DNA of 64,000 bases, from positions 62,001 to 126,000 of the forward strand of contig NZ_FCOT01000008.1 in NCBI RefSeq assembly GCF_900046455.1, written 5' to 3'. The notes under the pieces are model-generated. The model had not been told where the DNA came from. It did not search any database and saw only the letters and a list, made by a program, of their open reading frames with translations. The DNA is from Cellulomonas timonensis. Lineage in GTDB: Bacteria; Actinomycetota; Actinomycetes; Actinomycetales; Cellulomonadaceae. Positions 27,795 to 36,264 of the stretch are shown here, piece after piece. How positions within the stretch are numbered: position 1 is the stretch's first letter; the number at the start of each line of letters is the position of its first letter. The translations under genes were made by a program, and so were the position numbers.

Positions 27795-28568
27795 TCAGGC
27801 GGGGTCGAAGGCCAGGATGGGCCGGCCGGTGCCCGGATGGCGCAGCACCGTGGTGCTCACCCCGTACACCGGGTCCACCACGTCGGGCACCAGCACCTGC
27901 TCGGGCGGTCCGGCGGCGACCACCCGGCCCGCGGACAGCAGCACCACCTCGTCGCAGTACGCGGCGGCCAGGTTGAGGTCGTGCAGAGCCGCGAGCACCC
28001 CCGTGCCGGCGTCCGCGAGGGTGCGCACCAGGCCCAGTGTGACGAGCTGCGCGTTCACATCGAGGTGGTTCGTGGGCTCGTCGAGCAGCAGCAGGCGCGG
28101 CTGCTGGGCGAGTGCCCGGGCCAGGTGCACGCGCTGGCGCTCCCCGCCGGACAGCGTGTCGAGCCGGCGCCCGGCCAGGTCCGAGGCGCCCACGGACGCG
28201 AGCGCCTCCGCCGCGATCGCCAGGTCCTGCTCGGAGTCGCCCGCCCACCGGGACCGGTGCGGGGTCCTGCCGAGCAACACCGCGTCGTGCACGGTGAGCG
28301 GCAGGTCCGTGCTCGACTCCTGCTCCACGAGGGCGACACGCTGCGCGCGCTCGCGGCGGCCGATGCCGCGCAGGTCCGTGCCGTCGAGCAGCACACGCCC
28401 GGCGTCGGGGGACGTGATGCCCGCCACGAGCCGCAGCAGCGTGGACTTCCCGGAGCCGTTCGGGCCCAGCAGCCCGGTGAGCGTGCCCGGCCCCACCCGC
28501 ACCGCGACGTCGTCGATGATCAGGCGGCCGGCGACCGACCACCCCAGGCCTTGCGCGTCCAGGCTCAT
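27795..28568 (-). CDS. Putative F420-0 ABC importer ATP-binding protein
   Basis: 257 residues from the ATG 28568, overlapping the permease stop (ATGA). FepC/BtuD-like ATPase: Walker A GPNGSGKST, signature LSGGERQRVHLARAL, Walker B LLLLDEPTNHLD, H-loop ALHDLNLAAAYCD. By sequence alone this looks like an iron-siderophore or cobalamin importer ATPase. Its place in a three-gene cassette near cofE and an F420-dependent enzyme matches the TIGRFAM-proposed F420-0 uptake system (TIGR03873 as I recall it). Substrate assignment remains an inference. Confidence 0.72.
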   Translation of the reverse strand: MSLDAQGLGWSVAGRLIIDDVAVRVGPGTLTGLLGPNGSGKSTLLRLVAGITSPDAGRVLLDGTDLRGIGRRERAQRVALVEQESSTDLPLTVHDAVLLGRTPHRSRWAGDSEQDLAIAAEALASVGASDLAGRRLDTLSGGERQRVHLARALAQQPRLLLLDEPTNHLDVNAQLVTLGLVRTLADAGTGVLAALHDLNLAAAYCDEVVLLSAGRVVAAGPPEQVLVPDVVDPVYGVSTTVLRHPGTGRPILAFDPA

Positions 28569-29725
28569 GAGGCCGACTCCGCGCGGCTGCGGAACAGCAG
28601 CCAGGCGAACACCGGCGCCCCGAGGAACGCGGTGAGGATCCCGACGGGCAGCTCGCGCGGCTCGAAGACGGTGCGCGCCGCCGTGTCCGCCCACACCAGG
28701 AAGCTGGCGCCCACCAGCGCGGCGACCGGCAGCAGCAGCCGGTGCCGGGCGCCCACCACGAAGCGCACCGCATGCGGCAGCACCAGGCCCAGGAAGCCGA
28801 TCGAGCCGCTCACGGACACCAGCGCGCCGGTGAGCAGCGCCACCAGGGTGAGCAGCATCCAGCGGGTGCGCGGCACGTGCACGCCCAGCGCGGCGGCGGC
28901 GGTGTCGCCGAACGCGAACGCGTCGAGGGTGCGCCCGGCGCCCACCAGGGCAGAGCCGAGCACGAGCACCGCGGTGCCAGCGATCGCCACCGACGCCCAT
29001 GTCGACCCGGCCAGCGAGCCGAGCAGCCAGCCCAGGATCTCCCGGTACGAGTCACCCGTCGCCGACCAGAAGATGACGAAGCTGGTCGCCGCCGCGCAGA
29101 GCTGGGACACGGCCAGCCCGGCCAGGACCGTCCGCGTGGGGGTGAGCGCGCCCAGCGAGCCGGCCAACGTCATCGTGGCGACCAGCGCAGCCAGTGCGCC
29201 CAGGAACGCCGCCGGGGGCAGGGCGATCGAGGCGCCCAGCAGCAGCACCGCGACGGCCCCCAGGGAGGCCCCCGACGAGAGGCCCAGCAGGTACGGGTCC
29301 GCCAGCGGGTTCCGGGTCAGGCTCTGCATCACGGCGCCCGCGACGGCCAGCCCGGCGCCCACGGCCGCGGCGGTCAGCACGCGCGGCAGCCGCAGCTCCC
29401 AGACGATCGCGTCCGTCAGCCGGGCGGGCGCCTCGGCGGCCAGCCCGAGGTGGTGGCCGATGCTGCGCAGCACATCCGCGACGGCGATGTCCGCCGGTCC
29501 GATGGTCACGCTGACCAGGATGGTGACGACGAGCACGGCCGCCAGCGCCAGGACGAGGCCTGCTAGCCGCAGGCCGCCGGTCCGCGCGCCGCCCGCCGCG
29601 CCCACCGTGCCGCTCGGCGTCGGCTCCGGCTCCACCGCCGTGCCGCCGAGCCGCGCGCTCGACCGTGCCGCCGCGCTGAGCGGTGGCTGCGCGGTCGGCG
29701 GCGGCACGTCGGTCGGGCGGGTCAT
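28565..29725 (-). CDS. Putative F420-0 ABC importer permease (FecCD family)
   Basis: 386 residues. After an unusual Pro/Ala-rich cytoplasmic N-terminus of about 50 residues come roughly ten membrane helices of the FecCD/BtuC type, with motifs WELRLPRVLTAAAVGAGLAVAG, NPLADPYLLGLSSGASLGA and the C-terminal GFLGLVLPHAVRFVVGARHR. It forms the channel of the importer with the ATPase downstream. The family normally imports siderophores, haem or B12; here the neighbouring cofE and the binding protein point to F420-0. Confidence 0.72.
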   Translation of the reverse strand: MTRPTDVPPPTAQPPLSAAARSSARLGGTAVEPEPTPSGTVGAAGGARTGGLRLAGLVLALAAVLVVTILVSVTIGPADIAVADVLRSIGHHLGLAAEAPARLTDAIVWELRLPRVLTAAAVGAGLAVAGAVMQSLTRNPLADPYLLGLSSGASLGAVAVLLLGASIALPPAAFLGALAALVATMTLAGSLGALTPTRTVLAGLAVSQLCAAATSFVIFWSATGDSYREILGWLLGSLAGSTWASVAIAGTAVLVLGSALVGAGRTLDAFAFGDTAAAALGVHVPRTRWMLLTLVALLTGALVSVSGSIGFLGLVLPHAVRFVVGARHRLLLPVAALVGASFLVWADTAARTVFEPRELPVGILTAFLGAPVFAWLLFRSRAESAS

Positions 29726-29730
29726 GGGCG

Positions 29731-30759
29731 TCAGCCCACCGCCGGGAGCGCGGCGAGCTGGGCCACGAGGTCGGCCACGGCGTCGGCGTTGCGGACCCCG
29801 GCCTCGGAGGCGGGGAACGGCACCACCAGGTAGCGCTTCTCGCGCACCGCGGTGAGCTGGCTCGTGGCGGGGTTGGCCTCGAGCACGCCGATCTTCTTCT
29901 CCGTGGAGCCCCAGGCGGAGTCGACCAGCACGATGACGTCGGGGTCGGCGGCCACGACCTGCTCCCAGCCCACCGACGTCCAGGACTCGTGCACGTCGGC
30001 GAAGATGTTCGTCAGCCCGGCGGCCTCCATGATCATCTGCGGCGCGCCGATGCCCGCCCCGACGTAGGGGGTGTCCGAGCCGGAGCTGAACCACAGGGCG
30101 GTGGTCGGCGCCGCCGGCGCGTCGACCCCGTCGAGCGTGGCCTGCTGCTCGGCGATGAGCTCCTCCGCGCGCTCGGGCACGCCGAAGATCGCGGCGACCT
30201 CCCGGATGCCGTCGAAGACCCCGTCAAAGGTCAGCGGGTCGGGCTGGTAGCCGTCGCCCTGGCAGGCAGCGGGCGACACGTAGCTGGCGATGTCGAGCGT
30301 GGCGAGCGCCTCGCGCTCCCCGGCGCCCTCGGCGGAGAAGTTGGACTCCCAGCCGGCGTAGACCAGGTCGGGCTCGCTGGTGAGCAGCGCCTCCTGGCCG
30401 GGAACCTTCTCGGAGAGCACGGGGACGGACGCGTAGGCGGCCGCGAGGTCATCGGGCACGGGGCCGTCGCTGAACGCCGTGCCGACCAGGCGGTCCTCGA
30501 GCCCGAGCGCGAGCATCGTCTCGGTGGCCGTCGACTTGATCGTCACGACGCGCTCGGGCGGCGCGTCGAAGGCGACCTCGACGCCGCAGTTGTCGACGGT
30601 CAACGGGCTGAACCCCGCGGTGGTCGAGGTGGTGGGGGCTGGCGCGTCCGCCTCAGGAGCCTCGGCGACGGGTGCGGCACAGGCCGCGAGCCCGAGGGCC
30701 AGGGCGGCGGCGGGCAGGCCGGCGAGCCGGCTCAGGCGGTGGACGGTCGGCAGGCTCAT
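29731..30759 (-). CDS. Putative F420-0 ABC importer substrate-binding lipoprotein
   Basis: 342 residues from the ATG at 30759. A signal peptide ends in the lipobox LGLAACAAP. The PBP class III (BtuF/FepB-like) fold shows as PPERVVTIKSTATETMLALGLEDRLVG and a second lobe with VVAADPDVIVLVDSAWGS. It resembles the actinobacterial clade annotated as F420-0-binding (TIGR03868, recalled) rather than siderophore binders, with the conserved NCGVEVAFDAPP entry and an SPAACQG segment. First gene of the importer operon, 5 bases from the permease start. Confidence 0.72.
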   Translation of the reverse strand: MSLPTVHRLSRLAGLPAAALALGLAACAAPVAEAPEADAPAPTTSTTAGFSPLTVDNCGVEVAFDAPPERVVTIKSTATETMLALGLEDRLVGTAFSDGPVPDDLAAAYASVPVLSEKVPGQEALLTSEPDLVYAGWESNFSAEGAGEREALATLDIASYVSPAACQGDGYQPDPLTFDGVFDGIREVAAIFGVPERAEELIAEQQATLDGVDAPAAPTTALWFSSGSDTPYVGAGIGAPQMIMEAAGLTNIFADVHESWTSVGWEQVVAADPDVIVLVDSAWGSTEKKIGVLEANPATSQLTAVREKRYLVVPFPASEAGVRNADAVADLVAQLAALPAVG

Positions 30760-31114
30760 CGACGGCTCCAGGTGCGACGTGGCTCCCGGCGCGGTCGGCC
30801 GGGCGGGGGAGGGCGCACGTCGCGCCGCTGGACTCGCCGCCCACATCAGGGCGGCCACGCCGGACGAATGCCCGTCCGGGGTCCGGGAGCCACTGTAGTG
30901 CGGGCATTGCGGCCTCCTCGGCGCCGGGCGGCCGCCACCCACGGCCGCGCAGGTGGCCCGTGCCGAGATATTTACCTCCCGGTCATCCCCAGGAGCCGGC
31001 CGGAAACCCGTGGAAACGCCGCAGAAACCTGCAAGGCGGACAGTCGCATCCCAGGGCGGGAGGACGGGAGCAGCGCATCGGGCGCCTGCGCCCCGGCCCC
31101 GAGACGGAGGACCC
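30760..31114. other. Divergent intergenic control region
   Basis: It separates the F420-0 importer operon (leftwards) from the pyrimidine-type operon (rightwards). An AT island AGATATTTACC (30966-30976) stands out in GC-rich DNA and gives TAAATA as a minus-strand -10 candidate. In the importer leader there are a 7-bp hairpin CCGGACG/CGTCCGG (30860-30879) and an overlapping long-range repeat AATGCCCG (30867-30874)/CGGGCATT (30901-30908), which could form alternative structures. No gene is visible. Confidence 0.45.
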
Positions 31115-31963
31115 ATGGCAGTCGTGCGAGTCGCCTTCACCCAGGCGTCGTGGACCGGCGACAAGGAGTCGATGATCGCGCTCCACGAGGCGTGGGCCCG
31201 GGAGGCCGCCTCGCAGGGCGCCCAGGTCATCGCGTTCCAGGAGCTGTTCAGTGGGCCGTACTTCGGCATCACGCAGGACGCCGCGTACTACGACTACGCC
31301 GAGTCGGTGCCCGGCCCCACCACCCAGAGGTTCGCGGCGCTCGCGGCCGAGCTGGGCATCGTGATCGTGCTGCCGGTGTACGAGGAGGAGCAGCCCGGGG
31401 TGCTCTACAACACCGCCGCCGTGATCGACGCGGACGGCTCCTACCTCGGCAAGTACCGCAAGCACCACATCCCGCACCTGCCCAAGTTCTGGGAGAAGTT
31501 CTACTTCCGGCCCGGCAACCTCGGATACCCCGTCTTCGAGACGGCCGTCGGGGTGATCGGCGTCAACATCTGCTACGACCGCCACTTCCCCGAGGGCTGG
31601 CGGGCCCTGGCGCTGGCGGGCGCCGAGATCGTCTTCAACCCCAACGCCACGGCGCCCGGCATCTCGAACCGGCTGTGGGAGATCGAGCAGCCCGCGGCCG
31701 CCGTCGCCAACGGCTACTTCATCGTCGCGAACAACCGGGTGGGGCTGGAGGACAACGAGTACGGCGACGAGGCCGTCGCGTTCTACGGCAGCTCGTATGC
31801 GGTGGGCCCGGACGGGAACCTCGTGGGGGAGCGCGGCTCCGCCACCGAGGACCAGCTCCTGGTGCGCGACCTCGACCTCGACCAGCTCCGCGAGGTGCGC
31901 GAGCGCTGGCAGTTCTTCCGCGACCGCCGCCCCGACGCCTACGGCTCCCTCGTCGCGCCGTGA
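31115..31963 (+). CDS. Beta-ureidopropionase / N-carbamoyl-beta-alanine amidase
   Basis: 282 residues of the nitrilase superfamily, with ACGGAGG before the ATG at 31115. The catalytic triad is E43 (FQELFSGPYF), K116 (YRKHHIPHLP) and C153 (NICYDRHFPEG). The FFRP-like 'KFYFRPGN' and 'HIPHLPKFWEKFYF' segments are characteristic of beta-ureidopropionase and N-carbamoylputrescine amidase. Next to dihydropyrimidinase it should hydrolyse N-carbamoyl-beta-alanine to beta-alanine, CO2 and ammonia, the third step of reductive pyrimidine breakdown. First gene of a rightward cluster. Confidence 0.85.
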   Translation: MAVVRVAFTQASWTGDKESMIALHEAWAREAASQGAQVIAFQELFSGPYFGITQDAAYYDYAESVPGPTTQRFAALAAELGIVIVLPVYEEEQPGVLYNTAAVIDADGSYLGKYRKHHIPHLPKFWEKFYFRPGNLGYPVFETAVGVIGVNICYDRHFPEGWRALALAGAEIVFNPNATAPGISNRLWEIEQPAAAVANGYFIVANNRVGLEDNEYGDEAVAFYGSSYAVGPDGNLVGERGSATEDQLLVRDLDLDQLREVRERWQFFRDRRPDAYGSLVAP

Positions 31964-31994
31964 CCGCGATCCGACCCAGTGCGGGGAGCACACG

Positions 31995-33410
31995 ATGAAG
32001 ACACTCATCACCGGCGGCACTGTCGTCAGCGCGACCGGGCGTGGGCTGGCCGACGTCCTGGTCGACGGGGAGACCGTGGCCGCCGTCCTGCAGCCCGGCT
32101 CCACCCTGCTCGGCTTCGACCTGCCCGCCCACGTGGACCAGGTGATCGACGCGACCGGCACGTACGTGATCCCCGGGGGCGTCGACGCGCACACCCACAT
32201 GGAGCTGCCGTTCGGCGGCACTGCCGCGTCGGACACCTTCGAGACGGGGACCCGCGCGGCAGCGTGGGGCGGGACCACCACGATCATCGACTTCGCGGTG
32301 CAGCGCGCCGGGGAGCGGGTGCAGGACGGGCTCGCCGCGTGGCACGCCAAGGCAGCCGGGAAGTGCGCGATCGACTACGCGTTCCACCAGATCATCGGCG
32401 GTGTGGACGACGACTCGCTCAAGGCGATGGAGGGGCTCGTCGACGAGGGCATCACCAGCTACAAGCTGTTCATGGCCTACCCCGGGGTCTTCTACTCCGA
32501 CGACGCGCAGATCGTCCGGGCCATGCAGAAGGCCGCGGACCTCGGGCTGCTGACGATGATGCACGCGGAGAACGGCCCGGCGATCGACGTGCTGGCCGCC
32601 CAGCTCGTCGAGGCGGGCAAGACCGGCCCGTACTACCACGGGGTGGCGCGCGCCTGGCAGCTCGAGGAGGAGGCCACCCATCGGGCCGTCATGCTCGCCG
32701 ACCTCACCCGGGCGCCCCTGTACGTGGTGCATGTCAGCGCCAAGCAGGCGGTCGCCCAGCTCGCGTGGGCGCGGGACAACGGGCAGAACGTGTTCGGGGA
32801 GACCTGCCCGCAGTACCTGTACCTCTCCCTCGAGGAGCAGCTCGGCGCGCCGGGGTTCGAGGGCGCGAAATGGGTCTGCTCGACGCCGCTGCGCTCGCGG
32901 GCCGAGGGGCATCAGGACCACATGTGGCAGGCGCTGCGCACCAACGACCTGCAGATGGTCTCCACCGACCACTGCCCGTTCTGCATGACGGGGCAGAAGG
33001 ACCTGGGCCTCGGCGACTTCCGGGCGATCCCCAACGGCATCGGCTCGGTGGAGCACCGCATGGACCTGCTGTACCAGGGCGTCGTCACCGGGCAGATCAG
33101 CCTGGAGCGCTGGGTGGAGCTCACGTCCACCACCCCCGCGCGGATGTTCGGCCTGTACGGGTCCAAGGGCGTCATCGCCCCGGGGGCCGACGCGGACATC
33201 GTGGTCTACGACCCGGCGGGCCGCACCACGATCTCCGCGGCCACGCACCACATGAGCATGGACCACTCCGCGTGGGAGGGCTTCGAGGTCGACGGCGCCA
33301 TCGACCTGGTCATGTCGCGCGGCCGGGTGCTCGTCGAGGGCGGCGAGTACCACGGGCGCCCGGGCCACGGCAGGTACCTCCGACGCGGGCTGTCGCAGTA
33401 CCTGCTCTGA
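31995..33410 (+). CDS. hydA: Dihydropyrimidinase (D-hydantoinase)
   Basis: 471 residues from the ATG at 31995. A cyclic amidohydrolase with metal ligands H66 and H68 (DAHTH), the carboxylated lysine K157 (SYKLFMAYPG), and later histidines in MMHAENG and VVHVSAKQA, plus STDHCPFC. It opens dihydrouracil or hydantoins to N-carbamoyl amino acids in the cytoplasm. It lies 31 bases after the ureidopropionase gene, supporting the pyrimidine pathway assignment; hydantoin use is the alternative. Confidence 0.9.
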   Translation: MKTLITGGTVVSATGRGLADVLVDGETVAAVLQPGSTLLGFDLPAHVDQVIDATGTYVIPGGVDAHTHMELPFGGTAASDTFETGTRAAAWGGTTTIIDFAVQRAGERVQDGLAAWHAKAAGKCAIDYAFHQIIGGVDDDSLKAMEGLVDEGITSYKLFMAYPGVFYSDDAQIVRAMQKAADLGLLTMMHAENGPAIDVLAAQLVEAGKTGPYYHGVARAWQLEEEATHRAVMLADLTRAPLYVVHVSAKQAVAQLAWARDNGQNVFGETCPQYLYLSLEEQLGAPGFEGAKWVCSTPLRSRAEGHQDHMWQALRTNDLQMVSTDHCPFCMTGQKDLGLGDFRAIPNGIGSVEHRMDLLYQGVVTGQISLERWVELTSTTPARMFGLYGSKGVIAPGADADIVVYDPAGRTTISAATHHMSMDHSAWEGFEVDGAIDLVMSRGRVLVEGGEYHGRPGHGRYLRRGLSQYLL

Positions 33411-33464
33411 GACCTGGGCCCGGAGCCCGCCCCACCCCGCTGATCCGCTGCCCCAAGGAGCCCC

Positions 33465-34496
33465 ATGGACTTCGGCGTCGTCCTGCAGACCACCCCGCCG
33501 GCCTCGCGCACCGTCGACCTCGCGCGGCAGGCCGAGAGCCACGGCTTCGACCACGTGTGGACGTTCGACTCGCACCTGCTGTGGGAGGAGCCGTTCGTCA
33601 TCTACTCCGCCATCCTCGCGGCCACCCGCAAGGTCACTGTCGGCCCGATGGTGACCAACCCGGCGACCCGGGACTGGACGGTGCTCGCCTCCCTCTTCGC
33701 GACGCTCAACGAGATGTACGGCAACCGCACGGTCTGCGGCATCGGTCGCGGGGACTCGGCGGTCCGCACGCTCAACGGGCGGCCGGTGAGCCTGGCGACG
33801 CTGCGCGAGTCGATCCATGTGATCCGCGAGCTCGCCAACGACCGCCCCGTCGAGGTCAACGACCGCACGCTGCGCTTCCCGTGGTCCAAGGGCTCGTCCC
33901 TCGAGGTGTGGGTCGCGGCCTACGGGCCGCAGGCGCTGCGGGTCGCGGGAGAGGTCGGCGACGGGTTCATCCTGCAGCTCGCCGACCCGGACATCGCGGC
34001 GTGGATGATCGGCGCGGTGCGCGACGCCGCCGAGGCCGTGGGCCGGGACCCCGACGCGCTGTCGTTCTGCGTGGCCGCCCCCGCGTATGTCGGCGACGGA
34101 GACGCCCCGGCGGCGCGGGCCCACATGCGCGAGCAGTGCCGCTGGTTCGGGGGGATGGTCGGCAACCACGTGGCCGACATCGTGTCCCGCTATGGGGCGG
34201 ACTCCGCCGTGCCGGCGGCCCTCACCGACTACGTCCGCGACCGCCAGGGCTACGACTACAACGAGCACGGCCGCGCCGGGAACTCGCATGCGGCCTTCGT
34301 GCCCGACGAGATCGTCGAGCGGTTCTGCCTGCTCGGCAGCCCGCGCGAGCACGTGGCACGGCTCGAGGAGCTGCGCGACCTCGGCGTCACCCAGTTCGCC
34401 GCCTACCTCCAGCACGACAACAAGGAGGAGACGATGCGGGTGTACGGGGAGCGGGTCATCCCGGCGCTCGCGCCGACAGTGGTGGCGAGCGCATGA
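33465..34496 (+). CDS. LLM-class oxidoreductase, CPS_4081-like, possibly F420-dependent
   Basis: 343 residues of the luciferase-like fold: MDFGVVLQTTPP start, DHVWTFDSHLLWEEPF, VGPMVTNPATRDWTVLASLFATLNEM, GIGRGDSAVRTL near 88-99, and WVAAYGPQALRVAGEVGDGF. It fits the CPS_4081 (TIGR03842-type) family, which is named as F420-dependent although some members occur in bacteria without F420. It is embedded between dihydropyrimidinase and the transporter, its TGA overlapping the permease ATG. I infer it supplies a redox or oxygenation step of pyrimidine-ring catabolism, replacing the missing PydA or acting like RutA; the cofactor could be FMN instead. Confidence 0.75.
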   Translation: MDFGVVLQTTPPASRTVDLARQAESHGFDHVWTFDSHLLWEEPFVIYSAILAATRKVTVGPMVTNPATRDWTVLASLFATLNEMYGNRTVCGIGRGDSAVRTLNGRPVSLATLRESIHVIRELANDRPVEVNDRTLRFPWSKGSSLEVWVAAYGPQALRVAGEVGDGFILQLADPDIAAWMIGAVRDAAEAVGRDPDALSFCVAAPAYVGDGDAPAARAHMREQCRWFGGMVGNHVADIVSRYGADSAVPAALTDYVRDRQGYDYNEHGRAGNSHAAFVPDEIVERFCLLGSPREHVARLEELRDLGVTQFAAYLQHDNKEETMRVYGERVIPALAPTVVASA

Positions 34497-35461
34497 GCGC
34501 GACGTCTGCCACCGCGGCGCCTGCCCCCGCCACCGCGCCACCGCCGACGGCGCCCCGCTCGGGGAGCGCGCGCCCCCGTGCGGCGGCCGCCAGCCTCATG
34601 CGCTCGGCGCCGCTGGCCGCGGTGGCGTCGGTGCTCGCTGTCGGGTCCGCCTGGGAGGCGTACAAGCTGCTCGGCCCGGCAGACGGCCTGATGGTGGGCC
34701 AGACGCGGCTGTTGCCGCGCACGTCCGACTTGGCGATGCCGCACACCTGGGACATGGCCGCGCGGCTGTTCGAGCCCGTCTCGGGCGGGGCCGGGGCGCC
34801 CCCGCTGTGGTCCGCGGTGCTGCGCGCGGGCGCGGCGAGCCTCGGCGTCGCCGCCGTGGGCTGGCTGCTCGGCCTCGTCGTCGGGATGCTGCTCGCGCTG
34901 GCCATGCAGCGGGTGCGGATTGTCGAGTCGGCGGTGCTCCCACTGGTCGTGCTCTCGCAGACCGTCCCGCTCGTCGCGCTCGCCCCGCTGGTGCGCTCCT
35001 GGGGGGCGCGGCTCGAGGTGGGCCCGGTGCAGTGGGCGCCGTGGATGTCCGTGGCGGTGATCGCCTCCTACCTCGCGTTCTTCCCGGTGGCCGTCGGGAT
35101 GCTGCGCGGGCTGCAGTCGCCCACCACGATCCACGCCGACCTGATGCGCGCCTACGGGGCGGGCTGGTGGCCCACCCTGCTGCGCCTGCGCCTGCCCGCG
35201 TCAGTGCCGTACCTGCTCCCCGCGCTGCGGCTGGCCGCCGCGAACGCCGTTGTCGGCGCCGTCGTCGCCGAGGTCGCCACGGGGCTGCCCGGGGGCCTGG
35301 GCCGGATGATCGTCGAGTTCGCCGCGTTCTCCGCGAGCGACCCGGCCAAGCCGTGGGCGCCGATCTTCGGGGCGGTGGCCCTCGGCCTGGCCGCCGCAGG
35401 GCTGGTCGCGCTGCTCGGGACCTCGCTGCGCCGGTTCCGGCGCCTCGAGGCGGCACGATGA
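34493..35461 (+). CDS. ABC importer permease, first of two (SsuC/ThiX-like)
   Basis: 322 residues; BPD_transp_1 type with about six helices and the EAA motif region HADLMRAYGAGWWPTLLRLRLPASVPYLLPALRLA. The N-terminal 35 residues are Ala/Pro/Thr-rich and disordered. Overlaps the LLM oxidoreductase by ATGA and the ATPase likewise, so it is co-translated with them. Part of an NMT1/THI5-class importer, a class that often moves pyrimidine-like or riboflavin/thiamine precursors. Confidence 0.85.
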   Translation: MSATSATAAPAPATAPPPTAPRSGSARPRAAAASLMRSAPLAAVASVLAVGSAWEAYKLLGPADGLMVGQTRLLPRTSDLAMPHTWDMAARLFEPVSGGAGAPPLWSAVLRAGAASLGVAAVGWLLGLVVGMLLALAMQRVRIVESAVLPLVVLSQTVPLVALAPLVRSWGARLEVGPVQWAPWMSVAVIASYLAFFPVAVGMLRGLQSPTTIHADLMRAYGAGWWPTLLRLRLPASVPYLLPALRLAAANAVVGAVVAEVATGLPGGLGRMIVEFAAFSASDPAKPWAPIFGAVALGLAAAGLVALLGTSLRRFRRLEAAR

Positions 35462-36264
35462 CCGCCGCGGTGAGCGTCGACGGCGTCTCGCGGGTGTACG
35501 GCACGGGCCGCGCGCAGGTCGTCGCGCTCGACGACGTCTCGCTCACCGTCGAGGCCGGGCAGTTCGTGTCCCTCATCGGCCCGTCGGGCTGCGGCAAGTC
35601 CACCCTGCTGCGGCTCATCGCAGACCTCGACGAGCCCACGGTCGGAACCGTGCGGGTGTTCGGCCGCCCCGCCCGCGAGGCCCGACTGGCGCATGAGTAC
35701 GGGATCGCGTTCCAGCAGGCCGGACTGCTGCCCTGGCGGACGGTCCGCGCGAACGTCGAGCTGCCGCTCGCGCTGGCCGGGATGGGCCGCGCGGGGCGCC
35801 GCGAGCGGGCGTCCCACCTGCTCGCGCTGGTGGGGCTCGCCGACTTCGCAGAGCACTTCCCCGACCAGCTCTCCGGCGGGATGCAGCAGCGCGTCGCGAT
35901 CGCCCGGGCCCTCGCCGAGGAGCCGAGCCTGCTGCTCATGGACGAGCCATTCGGGGCGCTCGACGAGATGACCCGCGAGCACCTGCAGACGCAGCTGCTG
36001 CGGATCTGCGCCGAGACCCGCGCCGCCGTCGTGTTCGTCACGCACTCGATCCCCGAGGCGGTGTTCCTGTCCGACCGGGTGGTGGTGATGTCGCCGCGCC
36101 CGGGCCGGATCCGCGAGGTCGTGCCGGTCACCCTGGACCGCGCGGGCGCCGCAGACGACCTCGACGAGCTGCGCACCGACGCCACGTTCTTCGACGAGAT
36201 CGCCGCGGTGCGCGCGGCGCTGCTCGACGGCGTGAGCGTGGCGCAGGCCGAGGGCCTCGGATGA
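35458..36264 (+). CDS. ABC importer ATP-binding protein (SsuB/TauB/ThiZ-like)
   Basis: 268 residues. Walker A GPSGCGKST, Q-loop GIAFQQAGLLPW, signature [15 protein letters not shown], Walker B LLLMDEPFGALDE, H-loop VTHSIPEAVFLSDR. A clear nitrate/sulfonate/taurine/thiamine-precursor type ATPase. It serves both permeases flanking it; ATGA overlaps exist on either side. Confidence 0.92.
   Translation: MTAAVSVDGVSRVYGTGRAQVVALDDVSLTVEAGQFVSLIGPSGCGKSTLLRLIADLDEPTVGTVRVFGRPAREARLAHEYGIAFQQAGLLPWRTVRANVELPLALAGMGRAGRRERASHLLALVGLADFAEHFPDQLSGGMQQRVAIARALAEEPSLLLMDEPFGALDEMTREHLQTQLLRICAETRAAVVFVTHSIPEAVFLSDRVVVMSPRPGRIREVVPVTLDRAGAADDLDELRTDATFFDEIAAVRAALLDGVSVAQAEGLG

Noticed and set aside
27795-30759. 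Annotation of the importer as an iron-siderophore or vitamin B12 system
   Set aside because: Possible from superfamily alone, but the neighbouring cofE and F420-type enzyme and the binding-protein clade favour F420-0; no Fur box or B12 riboswitch is visible.
30889-30896. GCCACTGT, a sequence also found in cobalamin riboswitches, upstream of a BtuCD-like importer
   Set aside because: It is on the strand opposite to the importer, and none of the other conserved cobalamin riboswitch elements is present.
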